A DNA stretch of 64,000 bases from Fictibacillus nanhaiensis (GTDB taxonomy: Bacteria > Bacillota > Bacilli > Bacillales > Fictibacillaceae), in the NCBI GenBank assembly GCA_017052515.1, contig JAFHKR010000039.1, positions 1,736,001-1,800,000 of the forward strand, read 5' to 3'. The position numbers were made by a program, and so were the translations under genes. The notes beneath the pieces are model-generated. The model was not told the DNA's origin and did no database searches. It saw only the letters and a program-made list of their open reading frames with translations. The first letter of the stretch is position 1. Every line of letters starts with the position of its first letter. Shown piece after piece: positions 30,177 to 39,021 of the stretch.

Positions 30177-30968
30177 TTTCATACCTAATAATGTTTTGAT
30201 CTTCCCAAAGAAACCTTTGTCTTCTTCTAAAGATAGAAGCGGAACAGACTCACCTAATATTCTTCTTGCGATATTTCGATAAGCGATTGAGGCTTTCGAG
30301 TCAGGCTGTAACGCAACGGGTTCACCTTTGTTCGCTGCTTTGATCACGCTCTCATCGTCGATCACGACTCCAAGGAGTTCGATTGAAAGTACCGAAACGA
30401 TCTCGTCCACATCTAACATATCACCATTCTTAGCAAGATGATTACGCAGACGATTCACGATGAGTTTTGGTGGTTCCATATCCTCTTGTTCTAAAAGCCC
30501 GATAATACGGTCAGCGTCGCGCATAGAAGCAGTTTCAGGGTTTGTTACAACGATTGATTTATCAGCACCTGCAATGGCATTTTTAAAGCCTTGCTCAATA
30601 CCGGCAGGACAGTCAATAATGACATAATCGTAATCTTGTTTTAATTCCTGAACGATCTTTTTCACTTGTTCAGGGGTAATGGAAGATTTATCTTTTGTTT
30701 GAGCTGCTGGGAGCAGGTACAAACACTCAAAGCGCTTATCTTTTATTAATGCTTGTTTAAGCTTGCAGCGTTCTTCTGCAACATCAACAAGATCATAGAT
30801 GATGCGATTCTCAAGTCCCATCAATACATCCAAGTTTCTCAACCCGATATCTGTATCTACAAGACATACTTTTTTCCCAGAAAGAGCTAGAGCAGTCCCT
30901 AAATTGGCAGAAGTCGTCGTTTTACCGACTCCACCTTTCCCAGACGTTATGACTATCGCTTCTCCCAT
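30174..30968 (-). CDS. minD: septum site-determining ATPase MinD
   Basis: Protein of 264 residues. Deviant Walker A KGGVGKTT near residue 10, VDTDIGLRNLDVLMG, and the C-terminal amphipathic membrane-targeting helix GFFGKIKTLLGMK. It places MinC at poles to block misplaced Z rings. It lies 15 bases after minC. Confidence 0.98.
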   Translation of the reverse strand: MGEAIVITSGKGGVGKTTTSANLGTALALSGKKVCLVDTDIGLRNLDVLMGLENRIIYDLVDVAEERCKLKQALIKDKRFECLYLLPAAQTKDKSSITPEQVKKIVQELKQDYDYVIIDCPAGIEQGFKNAIAGADKSIVVTNPETASMRDADRIIGLLEQEDMEPPKLIVNRLRNHLAKNGDMLDVDEIVSVLSIELLGVVIDDESVIKAANKGEPVALQPDSKASIAYRNIARRILGESVPLLSLEEDKGFFGKIKTLLGMK

Positions 30969-30983
30969 GCTTCATTCCCCTTT

Positions 30984-31667
30984 CTATAGCAAACTGTTCA
31001 GTTTCGGTCTTAGTCGATGAACAGCACTGATTCGATCAATACGAATCTGTTTTTCTTCATTGGATATGTAAGCAAATTCCATCTCGTTTCCTAGTTCGGG
31101 ATAAGAGTCTGGTGCTCTATTAATATGATGAGCGATCCTGAGTTGAGAAGGCTTCATTACGGATGCTGCAATGATTGCTTCTTCGTTCCCTTTCGTGCCG
31201 CAGTGAGCAATTCCTTTTAGCGAACCAAGAATATAAATATTTCCTGTCGCCATAACTGTTGCTCCAGGATTTACATCGCCGATCAGAAGCAGGTCTCCTT
31301 GAATATCAAGCACCTGACCTGATCTGACGACTTTCGAAACGGTTACTACTTGAGCATCTTTTCTCATCTCTTCGGCTTCAGCTTTTGTGATAACCTCTGA
31401 CTCAATGTGATCTAGGATAAGATTTTCTTTTTGTTTAAGAACTTCTATTAATTTCTCTTCTTGTTCAGCAGTCAAATAACGATTCCCTGCTTTTACTTTA
31501 ACGGAAATCACAGGTCCGTTTAACATTTGGCTGCTTCCGGCGGTTAATTTATCATTAAGTTCTTCGACTAATAGATCGAAGGAACACTTATCATCCAACA
31601 ATAAAACGAGGCCGTCTTTTGTTCCTTTAATTGTTACGTTGTGCTGGAGTTTTTGTACCATTGCCAT
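30984..31667 (-). CDS. minC: septum site-determining protein MinC
   Basis: Protein of 227 residues. N-terminal FtsZ-inhibiting domain and a C-terminal beta-helix dimer domain (QVVTVSKVVRSGQVLDIQGD, GDVNPGATVMATGNIYILG). Works with MinD, the next gene. GAGGTG lies 4 bases before the ATG. Confidence 0.97.
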   Translation of the reverse strand: MAMVQKLQHNVTIKGTKDGLVLLLDDKCSFDLLVEELNDKLTAGSSQMLNGPVISVKVKAGNRYLTAEQEEKLIEVLKQKENLILDHIESEVITKAEAEEMRKDAQVVTVSKVVRSGQVLDIQGDLLLIGDVNPGATVMATGNIYILGSLKGIAHCGTKGNEEAIIAASVMKPSQLRIAHHINRAPDSYPELGNEMEFAYISNEEKQIRIDRISAVHRLRPKLNSLL

Positions 31668-31724
31668 TGTTCACCTCAACGTACTAACATTCGACAGCTA
31701 GGTCTAAATTCCTCTTAGCAGAAG

Positions 31725-32246
31725 TTAGTTTTCTTTTAGAGTATCTTTTATTTGGTTCAACTGCTTTACAAACGGATAATAAATGAGTATCGCAAAGAAA
31801 CCGTTTAAGATGAGGGTAGGCAACAATCTTTTATAAAGGAATACATCTAACATTTGAGTACTGATTCCTATGAGACTGTTCAAACCATATACAAAAAACT
31901 CTAAAATGGAAACCCCTGCTACCGACAGAAGCAATGTCACGATTAAGTTTCCAAATAAATATCTTGAAAAGATAGATGTAATGTATGCCGTAGCAGCCAT
32001 TGAAAATAAATAAACACCAATAATGTCCGTATACAGAAGATCTGTGAGCAGTCCAAAAGCCAGCCCATACAAAAGTCCGTATGTCGTGTTTACATACATG
32101 GCAACAAACAGGATTAATACCATTGAAAAACGGGGAACCAGTTGCCAATCCATACTGTTATCCTGAGGTAAGAAAGCTTGTACTAAAGAACTTTCACTAA
32201 TAAAAGCTAGATAGATAAGAAAAGGAAGAAAGATTTTTTTCATCAT
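31725..32246 (-). CDS. mreD: rod shape-determining protein MreD
   Basis: Protein of 173 residues, mostly membrane segments (about five). Partner of MreC in the elongasome. Overlaps mreC by 4 bases. Recognised from hydrophobicity, length and the mreBCD order. Confidence 0.95.
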   Translation of the reverse strand: MMKKIFLPFLIYLAFISESSLVQAFLPQDNSMDWQLVPRFSMVLILFVAMYVNTTYGLLYGLAFGLLTDLLYTDIIGVYLFSMAATAYITSIFSRYLFGNLIVTLLLSVAGVSILEFFVYGLNSLIGISTQMLDVFLYKRLLPTLILNGFFAILIYYPFVKQLNQIKDTLKEN

Positions 32247-33115
32247 TCTTCCTCCTTTTCTCTTAAACTTTCATCCACTGCAGGCATTTCGCGTTCAAGC
32301 ACCATCACATGATCAATATCATAAAGATCTGCTGAAGGCTTAAGATAAGCAGTTTGCGTCAAACCCACTTCATCTGGTTCAATGTCAATAACTTCTCCGA
32401 TAAGCAGGTTGGGTGGAAAAACATCTCCAAGACCAGATGTGATGACCTTTTGACCTTTCTTAATCTTTGCATCTACAGGAATCTTCTTAAACACTAACGC
32501 TTGTTTTTTAGCATCATAACCTTCGATCGTTCCAAAGATGTTCTTCTCACCTTGGACGATGGCTGAAAAACGATTCGTACGGTCATTATCACTGATCAAC
32601 TGAACCGTTGATTGGAACAAGGAGACGTTGGTTACTTTCCCAATAAACCCTTGTGGTGAAATGACTGCCATCTTTGGTTTGATACCATCTTTTTCCCCTT
32701 TATTAATGTAGATAAATTGATTCCATTGGTCAGGGGAGCGACCGATCACTGTAGCTTCTCTCACTTTAAAATCGGTGAGATCTTCTTCTTTGTCTAATTG
32801 GGCTTTTAGTGTTTCGTTTGTTTTTTTAGCTTCCTCATACTGTACATAAAGTTTTGCGTACTCATCTAACCTAGCTTTTAACATCTGATTCTCTTTGTAT
32901 AGCTGTTTCATTTCAGCTAAATTCTCAAAGAAACCCGCTAGTGTATTAGCGGGTTTATAGAAAATCGTTTGTGTTAGTCCTGCAGAATCTTTTAAAAACT
33001 GTTCAGGTAAGGTTAGGCTTTCCCTTTTTTTCATCGAAAAACCGATCAGAGCTACTAGAATGATAATACTAACTAGCAGAATGATAAGGCGTTTATTCGA
33101 AAAAAAATGTGGCAT
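32243..33115 (-). CDS. mreC: rod shape-determining protein MreC
   Basis: Protein of 290 residues: short cytoplasmic start, one membrane helix (about 9-26), a coiled coil near 63-110, then the beta domain with VIGRSPDQWNQFIYINKGEKDGI and SGLGDVFPPNLLIGEV. Scaffold between MreB, MreD and cell-wall synthases. Confidence 0.97.
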   Translation of the reverse strand: MPHFFSNKRLIILLVSIIILVALIGFSMKKRESLTLPEQFLKDSAGLTQTIFYKPANTLAGFFENLAEMKQLYKENQMLKARLDEYAKLYVQYEEAKKTNETLKAQLDKEEDLTDFKVREATVIGRSPDQWNQFIYINKGEKDGIKPKMAVISPQGFIGKVTNVSLFQSTVQLISDNDRTNRFSAIVQGEKNIFGTIEGYDAKKQALVFKKIPVDAKIKKGQKVITSGLGDVFPPNLLIGEVIDIEPDEVGLTQTAYLKPSADLYDIDHVMVLEREMPAVDESLREKEEE

Positions 33116-33129
33116 GAAAATACACCTAC

Positions 33130-34167
33130 TTACTTGGATTTAGATCTAGAAGTTATACCAGCCTTGGATTTAAACAGGTGCAGATTTTCAAGCGCACGGC
33201 CAGTTCCAACTGCTACACAATCCAACGCGTTCTCAGCCACGATAACAGGCATCTTCGTCTCTTCACTGATTACTTTATCCAAGTTTCTTAATAAAGCACC
33301 TCCACCAGTTAGAACGATACCACGATCCATAATGTCAGCAGCAAGTTCTGGTGGTGTTTTCTCAAGAGTTACTTTTACCGCATCCATGATGCTGTTTACA
33401 GTATCACGCAACGCACTGGAAACTTCTTCCGCCGTAATCGTAATCGTTTTTGGAAGACCTGTCAACAAATCTCTACCGCGGATGTCCATATCCTCGATAC
33501 CTTCGGGTGCACCAGCTGAACCGACTTCTAGTTTAAGTGTTTCAGCAGTCCTCTCACCGATCATAAGATTATAAGTCTTCTTAATGTAAGCGATGATCGC
33601 ATCGTCCATTTCATCTCCAGCAATACGGATAGACTGACTTGTCACAATTCCTCCTAAAGAGATGATCGCAACTTCAGTTGTTCCACCACCAATATCAACC
33701 ACCATACTGCCTGTTGGCTCCCATACAGGTAGGTCTGCACCGATTGCAGCTGCAAACGGTTCTTCAATCGTGTAAGCTTCACGAGCTCCCGCTTGTTTCG
33801 TCGCATCTTCTACAGCACGTTTTTCAACTGCAGTAATCCCAGATGGCACACATACCATCACATAAGGTTTACGAGCAAAAACTGATCGGTTCTTTTGGGC
33901 TTGCTGAATAAAGTATTTCATCATTGTAGCTGTTGTTTCAAAATCAGCAATAACTCCATCTTTCATAGGTCGCACGGCAACGATGTTACCAGGAGTACGT
34001 CCAATCATATTCTTAGCAGCATTACCTACTGCTTCAATTGAACCTGTGTCAGTACGCAAAGCAACAACGGAAGGTTCACGCACAACAACACCCTTGCCCT
34101 TCACGTAAACAAGTGTGTTTGCAGTTCCTAAATCAATTCCTAAATCTCTTGAAAATCCACCAAACAT
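33130..34167 (-). CDS. mreB: actin-like rod shape protein MreB
   Basis: Protein of 345 residues. Actin-fold nucleotide motifs [33 protein letters not shown] and [12 protein letters not shown]. Forms membrane-attached filaments that guide lateral wall growth. First gene of mreBCD-minCD, with its own candidate promoter. Confidence 0.98.
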   Translation of the reverse strand: MFGGFSRDLGIDLGTANTLVYVKGKGVVVREPSVVALRTDTGSIEAVGNAAKNMIGRTPGNIVAVRPMKDGVIADFETTATMMKYFIQQAQKNRSVFARKPYVMVCVPSGITAVEKRAVEDATKQAGAREAYTIEEPFAAAIGADLPVWEPTGSMVVDIGGGTTEVAIISLGGIVTSQSIRIAGDEMDDAIIAYIKKTYNLMIGERTAETLKLEVGSAGAPEGIEDMDIRGRDLLTGLPKTITITAEEVSSALRDTVNSIMDAVKVTLEKTPPELAADIMDRGIVLTGGGALLRNLDKVISEETKMPVIVAENALDCVAVGTGRALENLHLFKSKAGITSRSKSK

Positions 34168-34207
34168 TTATGTAGACTCCTTTCATCAAGCAAAACTCAT
34201 AAGTTTG

Positions 34208-34237
34208 ATTATACGCTAAAAAAGAAACAAAAGACAA
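34208..34237 (-). promoter_or_regulatory. candidate promoter of mreBCD-minCD
   Basis: Minus strand TTGTCT (34232-34237), 18 bases, TATAAT (34208-34213), about 40 bases before mreB, just past the radC stop. Confidence 0.5.
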
Positions 34238-34239
34238 TG

Positions 34240-34929
34240 TTAAACATATCCTTTTTCTTTTAAACTTACGTATCTTTGATCACCGATTATGATGTGATCC
34301 AACACTTCAATCCCTAACATCTTTCCGCACTCTACTAATCTTTTTGTCACTTCAATATCTTCCCTGCTCGGAGCAGGGTCACCACTTGGATGATTATGAA
34401 AACAAATAATTGATGCACTAGAGCGTTTAAAGCCTTCTTTAAATACTTCTCGTGGATGTACGATTGACGTATTCAGACTTCCGATAAATACCGTTTTTTT
34501 ATGAAGCACCTGATTTTTAGTGTTTAAATATAAACAAACGAAGTGTTCTTGCTGTAAAAAACGCAATTCATCCATTAGATACCTAGCTCCATCTTCCGGA
34601 GAACGTATCGTATACCTTTCTTCAAACTGAAGGCGGCTGATGCGTTTGCCAATTTCAATGGCAGCCATCAGTTCCACAGCTTTTGCGGATCCTATACCGT
34701 TGATTTCTTTCAGTTCACCGATTGTTGCTTCTTTAAGATGCCTCAATCCTTCAAATTGCTGAATGATATGATGGGCAAGCTGAATCGCTGACATTTGCTT
34801 CGTACCTGTTCTTAAAAGGATAGCTAACAATTCATAGTTAGAGAGTGCTTCAGGACCTTCATTTAAAAGTCTTTCTCGCGGCCTCTCCTGTAATGGGTAA
34901 TCTTTTATCATAAGCGGCTTCGTTACCAC
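34240..34929 (-). CDS. radC: RadC family JAB/MPN-domain protein
   Basis: Protein of 229 residues from a GTG preceded by GGGGGGAC. Helix-hairpin-helix-like segment (LKEINGIGSAKAVELMAAIEIG) followed by a JAMM metalloprotease-like site HNHPSGDPAPSREDI. Once called a DNA repair protein; the biochemical role is unsettled. It lies 14 bases after maf. Confidence 0.95.
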   Translation of the reverse strand: MVTKPLMIKDYPLQERPRERLLNEGPEALSNYELLAILLRTGTKQMSAIQLAHHIIQQFEGLRHLKEATIGELKEINGIGSAKAVELMAAIEIGKRISRLQFEERYTIRSPEDGARYLMDELRFLQQEHFVCLYLNTKNQVLHKKTVFIGSLNTSIVHPREVFKEGFKRSSASIICFHNHPSGDPAPSREDIEVTKRLVECGKMLGIEVLDHIIIGDQRYVSLKEKGYV

Positions 34930-34943
34930 TTACGTCCCCCCTA

Positions 34944-35534
34944 TTATTCAGTCTTCGTGACTGACTCGGTGAAAGAAAATCCAAATTCTTTTAGTGAACG
35001 TACCACCTTTGAAATCGGTAAACCTACAACATTGAAGTAATCACCTTGGATGTGATCAACTAATAGCGATCCCGATCCTTGAATCCCATAGCTTCCAGCT
35101 TTATCAAATGGTTCACCTGTGTTTAAGTACCAATCAATTGTATTTTCATCTAAAGTGTAAAAAGTAACACTAGTCTTAACAGAGAAAATCTCTTTTTTTG
35201 TTTGGTCTAATAAGCAGACTCCCGTATAAACTTCATGTGTTTGACCTGAGAGCATCCTTAACATCTCGGCAGCTTCAATACGATCCTTCGGTTTACCAAG
35301 ACGTTTGTTCTGATAAGAAACAATCGTATCAGCACCAAGGACGACACAATCGGGTTTCTGGTTATAAATATCTGTAGCTTTCTGCTCAGCAAGTGATTCG
35401 ACTAATCGACTTGGAGTAAGGGATAGATCCATTTTTTCTTCAAGAGTACTCGGATACGTTTCAAATGGAAGAAGCGTTAAAGACAGAAGTTCATATCTTC
35501 GAGGTGAAGCAGAGGCTAATATGAGGCGTTTCAT
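34944..35534 (-). CDS. maf: Maf family nucleoside triphosphate pyrophosphatase
   Basis: About 196 residues from the ATG at 35534 (AAAGGTGA 4 bases upstream). SASPRRYELL at the N-terminus and LGADTIVSYQNKRLGKP are the Maf signature. Hydrolyses non-canonical nucleotides (dTTP/UTP type); overexpression inhibits division in Bacillus. Same maf-radC-mre order as B. subtilis. Confidence 0.96.
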   Translation of the reverse strand: MKRLILASASPRRYELLSLTLLPFETYPSTLEEKMDLSLTPSRLVESLAEQKATDIYNQKPDCVVLGADTIVSYQNKRLGKPKDRIEAAEMLRMLSGQTHEVYTGVCLLDQTKKEIFSVKTSVTFYTLDENTIDWYLNTGEPFDKAGSYGIQGSGSLLVDHIQGDYFNVVGLPISKVVRSLKEFGFSFTESVTKTE

Positions 35535-35556
35535 GTAATCACCTTTCATCTAATTC

Positions 35557-35586
35557 ATTGTAGTATAGTTACGTACAGATTTACAA
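35557..35586 (-). promoter_or_regulatory. candidate promoter of maf-radC
   Basis: Minus strand TTGTAA (35581-35586), 18 bases, TACAAT (35557-35562), about 23 bases before maf. Further upstream a perfect 9-bp hairpin CCGAAAAAC / GTTTTTCGG lies at 35618-35647, outside this transcript. Confidence 0.4.
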
Positions 35587-35768
35587 TAGCAAACTTGTTA
35601 AAATTAGACAAATTACGCCGAAAAACATACTTCTATTAGTTTTTCGGTTCTTTGCAGCATTTTATGTGGGCAAATGATGAAATTCATTGACGAATTCCGA
35701 CAAAATTCTTAAAAACTATCAATCTAGACATTTTGTTTTTCGCTATCACACTCAATCTTGTTGGACAC

Positions 35769-35801
35769 TAAAAAAGTATGACTCAAGAATCGAGCCATAC
35801 C
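35769..35801 (-). terminator. terminator downstream of spoIIB, beyond repeat copy 5
   Basis: GTATGACTC-aagaatc-GAGCCATAC hairpin; on the minus strand it is followed by TTTTTT. It lies about 280 bases past the spoIIB stop, and no terminator was seen nearer. Confidence 0.65.
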
Positions 35802-35824
35802 TAAGTTTCTTTACCTCTATAGCT

Positions 35825-36054
35825 AGGCAGTCCTAAAAGTGGAAGTTGCTCGTCCCGACCCGACAAGCAAAAGGTGAATGGAAAAGGAAGGCGCTCTTTG
35901 ACGTCATGGATTATTTAACATTTGACCTCGAAGGGCTAGCCAATGCAACTAGACAGGGGTGAGACACTTACACTTAAGAGTGAAACATTCGAATGTAGCT
36001 CAACACCTGCCCCACGGAAAGCGAGCATCTGGAATAGAAATTAACTACTTCCAA
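35825..36054 (-). repeat. dispersed palindromic repeat, copy 5 (long form, end-truncated)
   Basis: The right arm GGAATAGAAATTAACTAC and inner arms GGGGTGAGACACTT / GTAGCTCAACACC belong to the family. The other end carries the same internal module as copy 3 in reverse complement (CGTCCCGACCCGACAAGC, GACCTCGAAGGGCTAGCC) but lacks the final GTTGATTGG arm. It fills much of the 549-bp gap between maf and spoIIB. Confidence 0.75.
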
Positions 36055-36083
36055 AAGCAACAAAGTTTAGGAAAACAGTCTAT

Positions 36084-37079
36084 TTATTTTAATGTTGCAA
36101 GCAGCTTCGTATATGACTGCAGACTATCCATTACTTTTTGCTGAAAAGCCCAGTTTAGTTCTCCCTTTTTTGAATCCTTTAGAGCCAAAAAAGCACCTTC
36201 TAGCTGCTTTTCAAAATCAGTTGCTGCTTTTGTCGTACTTTCACTCCACTTACCTTTTTGTCCTTTTCCATACTCTTTCCACTTATTAAAATCGCTAAGT
36301 GTCCGATCAAGACCAGATCCACTCGCTTCTGGCATCTGTGAAAGAGTGAGCGTATTTTGAAGAAGAATCTGGCCATTCGTGAAATATGTTTCGTCTAACT
36401 TTGATGGAGTCTTCAGTTGATCGAACGAGAACGTCAAAGATTTAAATAATGGCTTATCCATTTCTTTTTGATAGGCTTCATTGAATTTTTCTAACTGATG
36501 TTTCTCATTCCCAATGCCTACAATTACAGAATATTTCTCTTCTTCAGCTTTAAATATAACTGCTGAAAACCCTTTTTCTTCGATCGATTTCACAACTCCT
36601 TCAGCTCGTTCCTTTGAAGAGAATACACCTGCTTGCAGTGCAGAGAAATCTAGATTGATCGGCCTGATCGGAACAGTTTTACCAGTTTCTGCTACTTTTT
36701 CTGTAGGAACAGCTGAAGCTTCTGTTACTTTATCTCCAGCTTCCGTAATATCAGAAGAAAATACCGTTAAGACTAATACACCTAAAATCGTTCCCGTAAC
36801 GATAGCTCCTATGATTGCTGCAACAATCTGCTTTGGAAAACCTTTTCCATTATTCGGAACAAGGATGCTTGTCTTCTTGTTTAACACATGTCCGTTCTTC
36901 CTTTTAAAAAAGTTTTCACGTTTCTTGAGAGAAGTTGCCAGAATCGTATATCCCCCTCTATTCACTTCCTCGATGGCAGCGGCTACCTCATTATGAACAG
37001 GCTGCTCTGTAACTGATGTTGGATCTTCACTATAGTTCTTTTCTTTACCATTGATTAAGATGGATATCTCTTGTTTCAT
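36084..37079 (-). CDS. spoIIB: SpoIIB-like SPOR domain membrane protein
   Basis: Protein of 331 residues: cytoplasmic N-terminus, one membrane helix (about 83-107), then an extracytoplasmic part with a SPOR-like domain (FSALQAGVFSSKERAEGVVKSIEEKGF). SPOR domains bind denuded peptidoglycan at septa. Position after maf matches B. subtilis spoIIB, which speeds septal wall dissolution during engulfment. Sequence similarity is modest, so orthology rests partly on context. Confidence 0.82.
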   Translation of the reverse strand: MKQEISILINGKEKNYSEDPTSVTEQPVHNEVAAAIEEVNRGGYTILATSLKKRENFFKRKNGHVLNKKTSILVPNNGKGFPKQIVAAIIGAIVTGTILGVLVLTVFSSDITEAGDKVTEASAVPTEKVAETGKTVPIRPINLDFSALQAGVFSSKERAEGVVKSIEEKGFSAVIFKAEEEKYSVIVGIGNEKHQLEKFNEAYQKEMDKPLFKSLTFSFDQLKTPSKLDETYFTNGQILLQNTLTLSQMPEASGSGLDRTLSDFNKWKEYGKGQKGKWSESTTKAATDFEKQLEGAFLALKDSKKGELNWAFQQKVMDSLQSYTKLLATLK

Positions 37080-37155
37080 ATCATCCGCTCCTCTCTATCA
37101 TCTACTAAAACATATGCTTTTTTCGTTTTAATAGAACAAGAAAAAGATAGAAACA

Positions 37156-37190
37156 TAAAAAAATCCAGGGTGCGAAACTCCCCCAGATTT
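37156..37190 (-). terminator. intrinsic terminator after the GGDEF gene
   Basis: Minus-strand AAATCTGGGG and CCCTGGATTT pair (with G-T pairs) around GAGTTTCGCA, followed by TTTTTT. Confidence 0.75.
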
Positions 37191-37191
37191 A

Positions 37192-38913
37192 TTATCCGAT
37201 ATAAGCGGCAACTTTATTTCTCCCTTGTTGTTTTGCGCCTGTATACATGGCACGATCTGCGTTACGAACTAATGTAAGTGCATCTTCTCCTTGGTGAGGA
37301 GCTGTTGCCACACCGATACTAGCCGTTATGTAGATCGTATGTCTGCATTGATCAGTAAGGTCGTTATGTATATCAAATCCTTGATCAGAAATAACAGAAC
37401 GAAGCTGTTCGGCTAATTGGATACCTGCTCTGTCTCCTGATTCTGGCAGCAAGATAATAAATTCTTCACCACCATATCTTGCGACAGTCCCCCGCTCACC
37501 AATAAATTCTTCTAACCTTCTAGCTAAGAGGATCAATACTTCATTTCCACTTTGATGACCATATGTATCATTTACTTTCTTAAAGTGATCAATGTCTAAT
37601 AAGATGATGGAGAACTGCTTTCTAAAATATTCATAGTTTTGGTACATCTCAGTTAGAATGCTCTCAAAATATCGGTAATTATACAGACCCGTTAACGGAC
37701 ATTGTTCACTTTTTAACTTAGTGGATTCGTAATTTCTTGCATTATCGATCGCAACTGCCAAATAGTTTGCTAAGATTTCAAGGATAATCAAGTGATGCTT
37801 TTGGAAAGCGTGTTTTTCTTTTGAAGCAAACGTAATGATCCCCACGATTTTTTGATTTCTAATCATCGGCACTGAAAGGACAGATTGTGCTTTTCCTTGA
37901 AAGAATACTTCAGATATCTTTCGCCATTGTTTCAATTTGCTATAACGGATACTCTTACCTGTCGACCACACTCTTCCACTGATGGCTTCATGTTTTTTAA
38001 TAGGTACTGTGTTGAGAATCCCTTCTTCACTTTCATACTGACGAATGATTTTTAGATGTTCACCCGCATCAGCGTCATAAATGAAAGCAAAATCAACATT
38101 CATAAAACCGATCAGTTTTTCGATAAAAATATCCAAAATATGGTTTACTTTTAAATGTTCAGAGAGCTGTTGGCCAATCTCACTCGCTTTTTGAAGAGCA
38201 TCGTTAATCTGTTGACTGACATGATACAGATTAATAATGATAGACAATGATAGAAAAGGTAGACCCACATAAAAGATTCCTGGACGCCCAAGCTGAGAGT
38301 ATAGAACATATAACATGAGACCCACTGGAATAGCTAGAACTTCAGATACAAAGTCCCATACTGCATCATGCTCAAAAAAAGCAACATCTTCTTCGTATAG
38401 TACTTTAACAATAAAATAAAGACCTACGTGATTTAGTACTAACCCCGTTAAAACATAAGCGATTACTGGAATCAGATTAATAGATTCGTCTACTGCAAAC
38501 GGTCCCACTTCACCTCCTAAAAGATGAAAGACCGTGCTTTCACAGATGATTAGCCACGAAAACATCAGGGTGTTTGCCATATATCTGTAATATTCTTTTA
38601 GAACATGAACTTTTAATGAGATGAACATCGCGATTAAAGCTAAAAGTGTTACATATAAGGCAACGGTTAACCCGTAATATAAGAACACGGCTAAATTGAT
38701 ACCTGACATGAAAGAGATGTTCGTATTCATCACTTTGATCGGGAAACAGGAAACAACGATCGCTAAAAAGCTTATAATACCAAGATCAATTACATTGATA
38801 TCCGGCTGATTACTCGTCATTTGAAAAGCTGTCCAGATCGCGAGCGGAAATAAGAAAATCCACGTTACGGTAAGAATCATACGTTTTTTTCTATTTGCCA
38901 TACGAGTCGCCAT
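37192..38913 (-). CDS. membrane GAF-GGDEF diguanylate cyclase
   Basis: Protein of 573 residues. About seven or eight membrane segments fill residues 10-235, then a GAF domain (about 250-395) and a C-terminal GGDEF domain. LLDIDHFKKVNDTYGH and ARYGGEEFIILLPES indicate an active cyclase making cyclic di-GMP. The RxxD inhibitory site five residues before GGEEF is not seen. It sits where comC (prepilin peptidase) lies in B. subtilis, as a single gene with its own terminator. The signal sensed is unknown. Confidence 0.88.
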   Translation of the reverse strand: MATRMANRKKRMILTVTWIFLFPLAIWTAFQMTSNQPDINVIDLGIISFLAIVVSCFPIKVMNTNISFMSGINLAVFLYYGLTVALYVTLLALIAMFISLKVHVLKEYYRYMANTLMFSWLIICESTVFHLLGGEVGPFAVDESINLIPVIAYVLTGLVLNHVGLYFIVKVLYEEDVAFFEHDAVWDFVSEVLAIPVGLMLYVLYSQLGRPGIFYVGLPFLSLSIIINLYHVSQQINDALQKASEIGQQLSEHLKVNHILDIFIEKLIGFMNVDFAFIYDADAGEHLKIIRQYESEEGILNTVPIKKHEAISGRVWSTGKSIRYSKLKQWRKISEVFFQGKAQSVLSVPMIRNQKIVGIITFASKEKHAFQKHHLIILEILANYLAVAIDNARNYESTKLKSEQCPLTGLYNYRYFESILTEMYQNYEYFRKQFSIILLDIDHFKKVNDTYGHQSGNEVLILLARRLEEFIGERGTVARYGGEEFIILLPESGDRAGIQLAEQLRSVISDQGFDIHNDLTDQCRHTIYITASIGVATAPHQGEDALTLVRNADRAMYTGAKQQGRNKVAAYIG

Positions 38914-39021
38914 TACCTTGTCCCCCTTTCAAATAATAGATTGTTAAAATACACATCTTTTTTACTAGGACAAATTCATTATCTTTTATTTTATCAAAAG
39001 TTCTAAAAATTACAATAAATG

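Noticed and set aside
37071-37277. Plus-strand frame between spoIIB and the GGDEF gene
   Set aside because: Covers a terminator and antisense coding sequence; no ribosome site.
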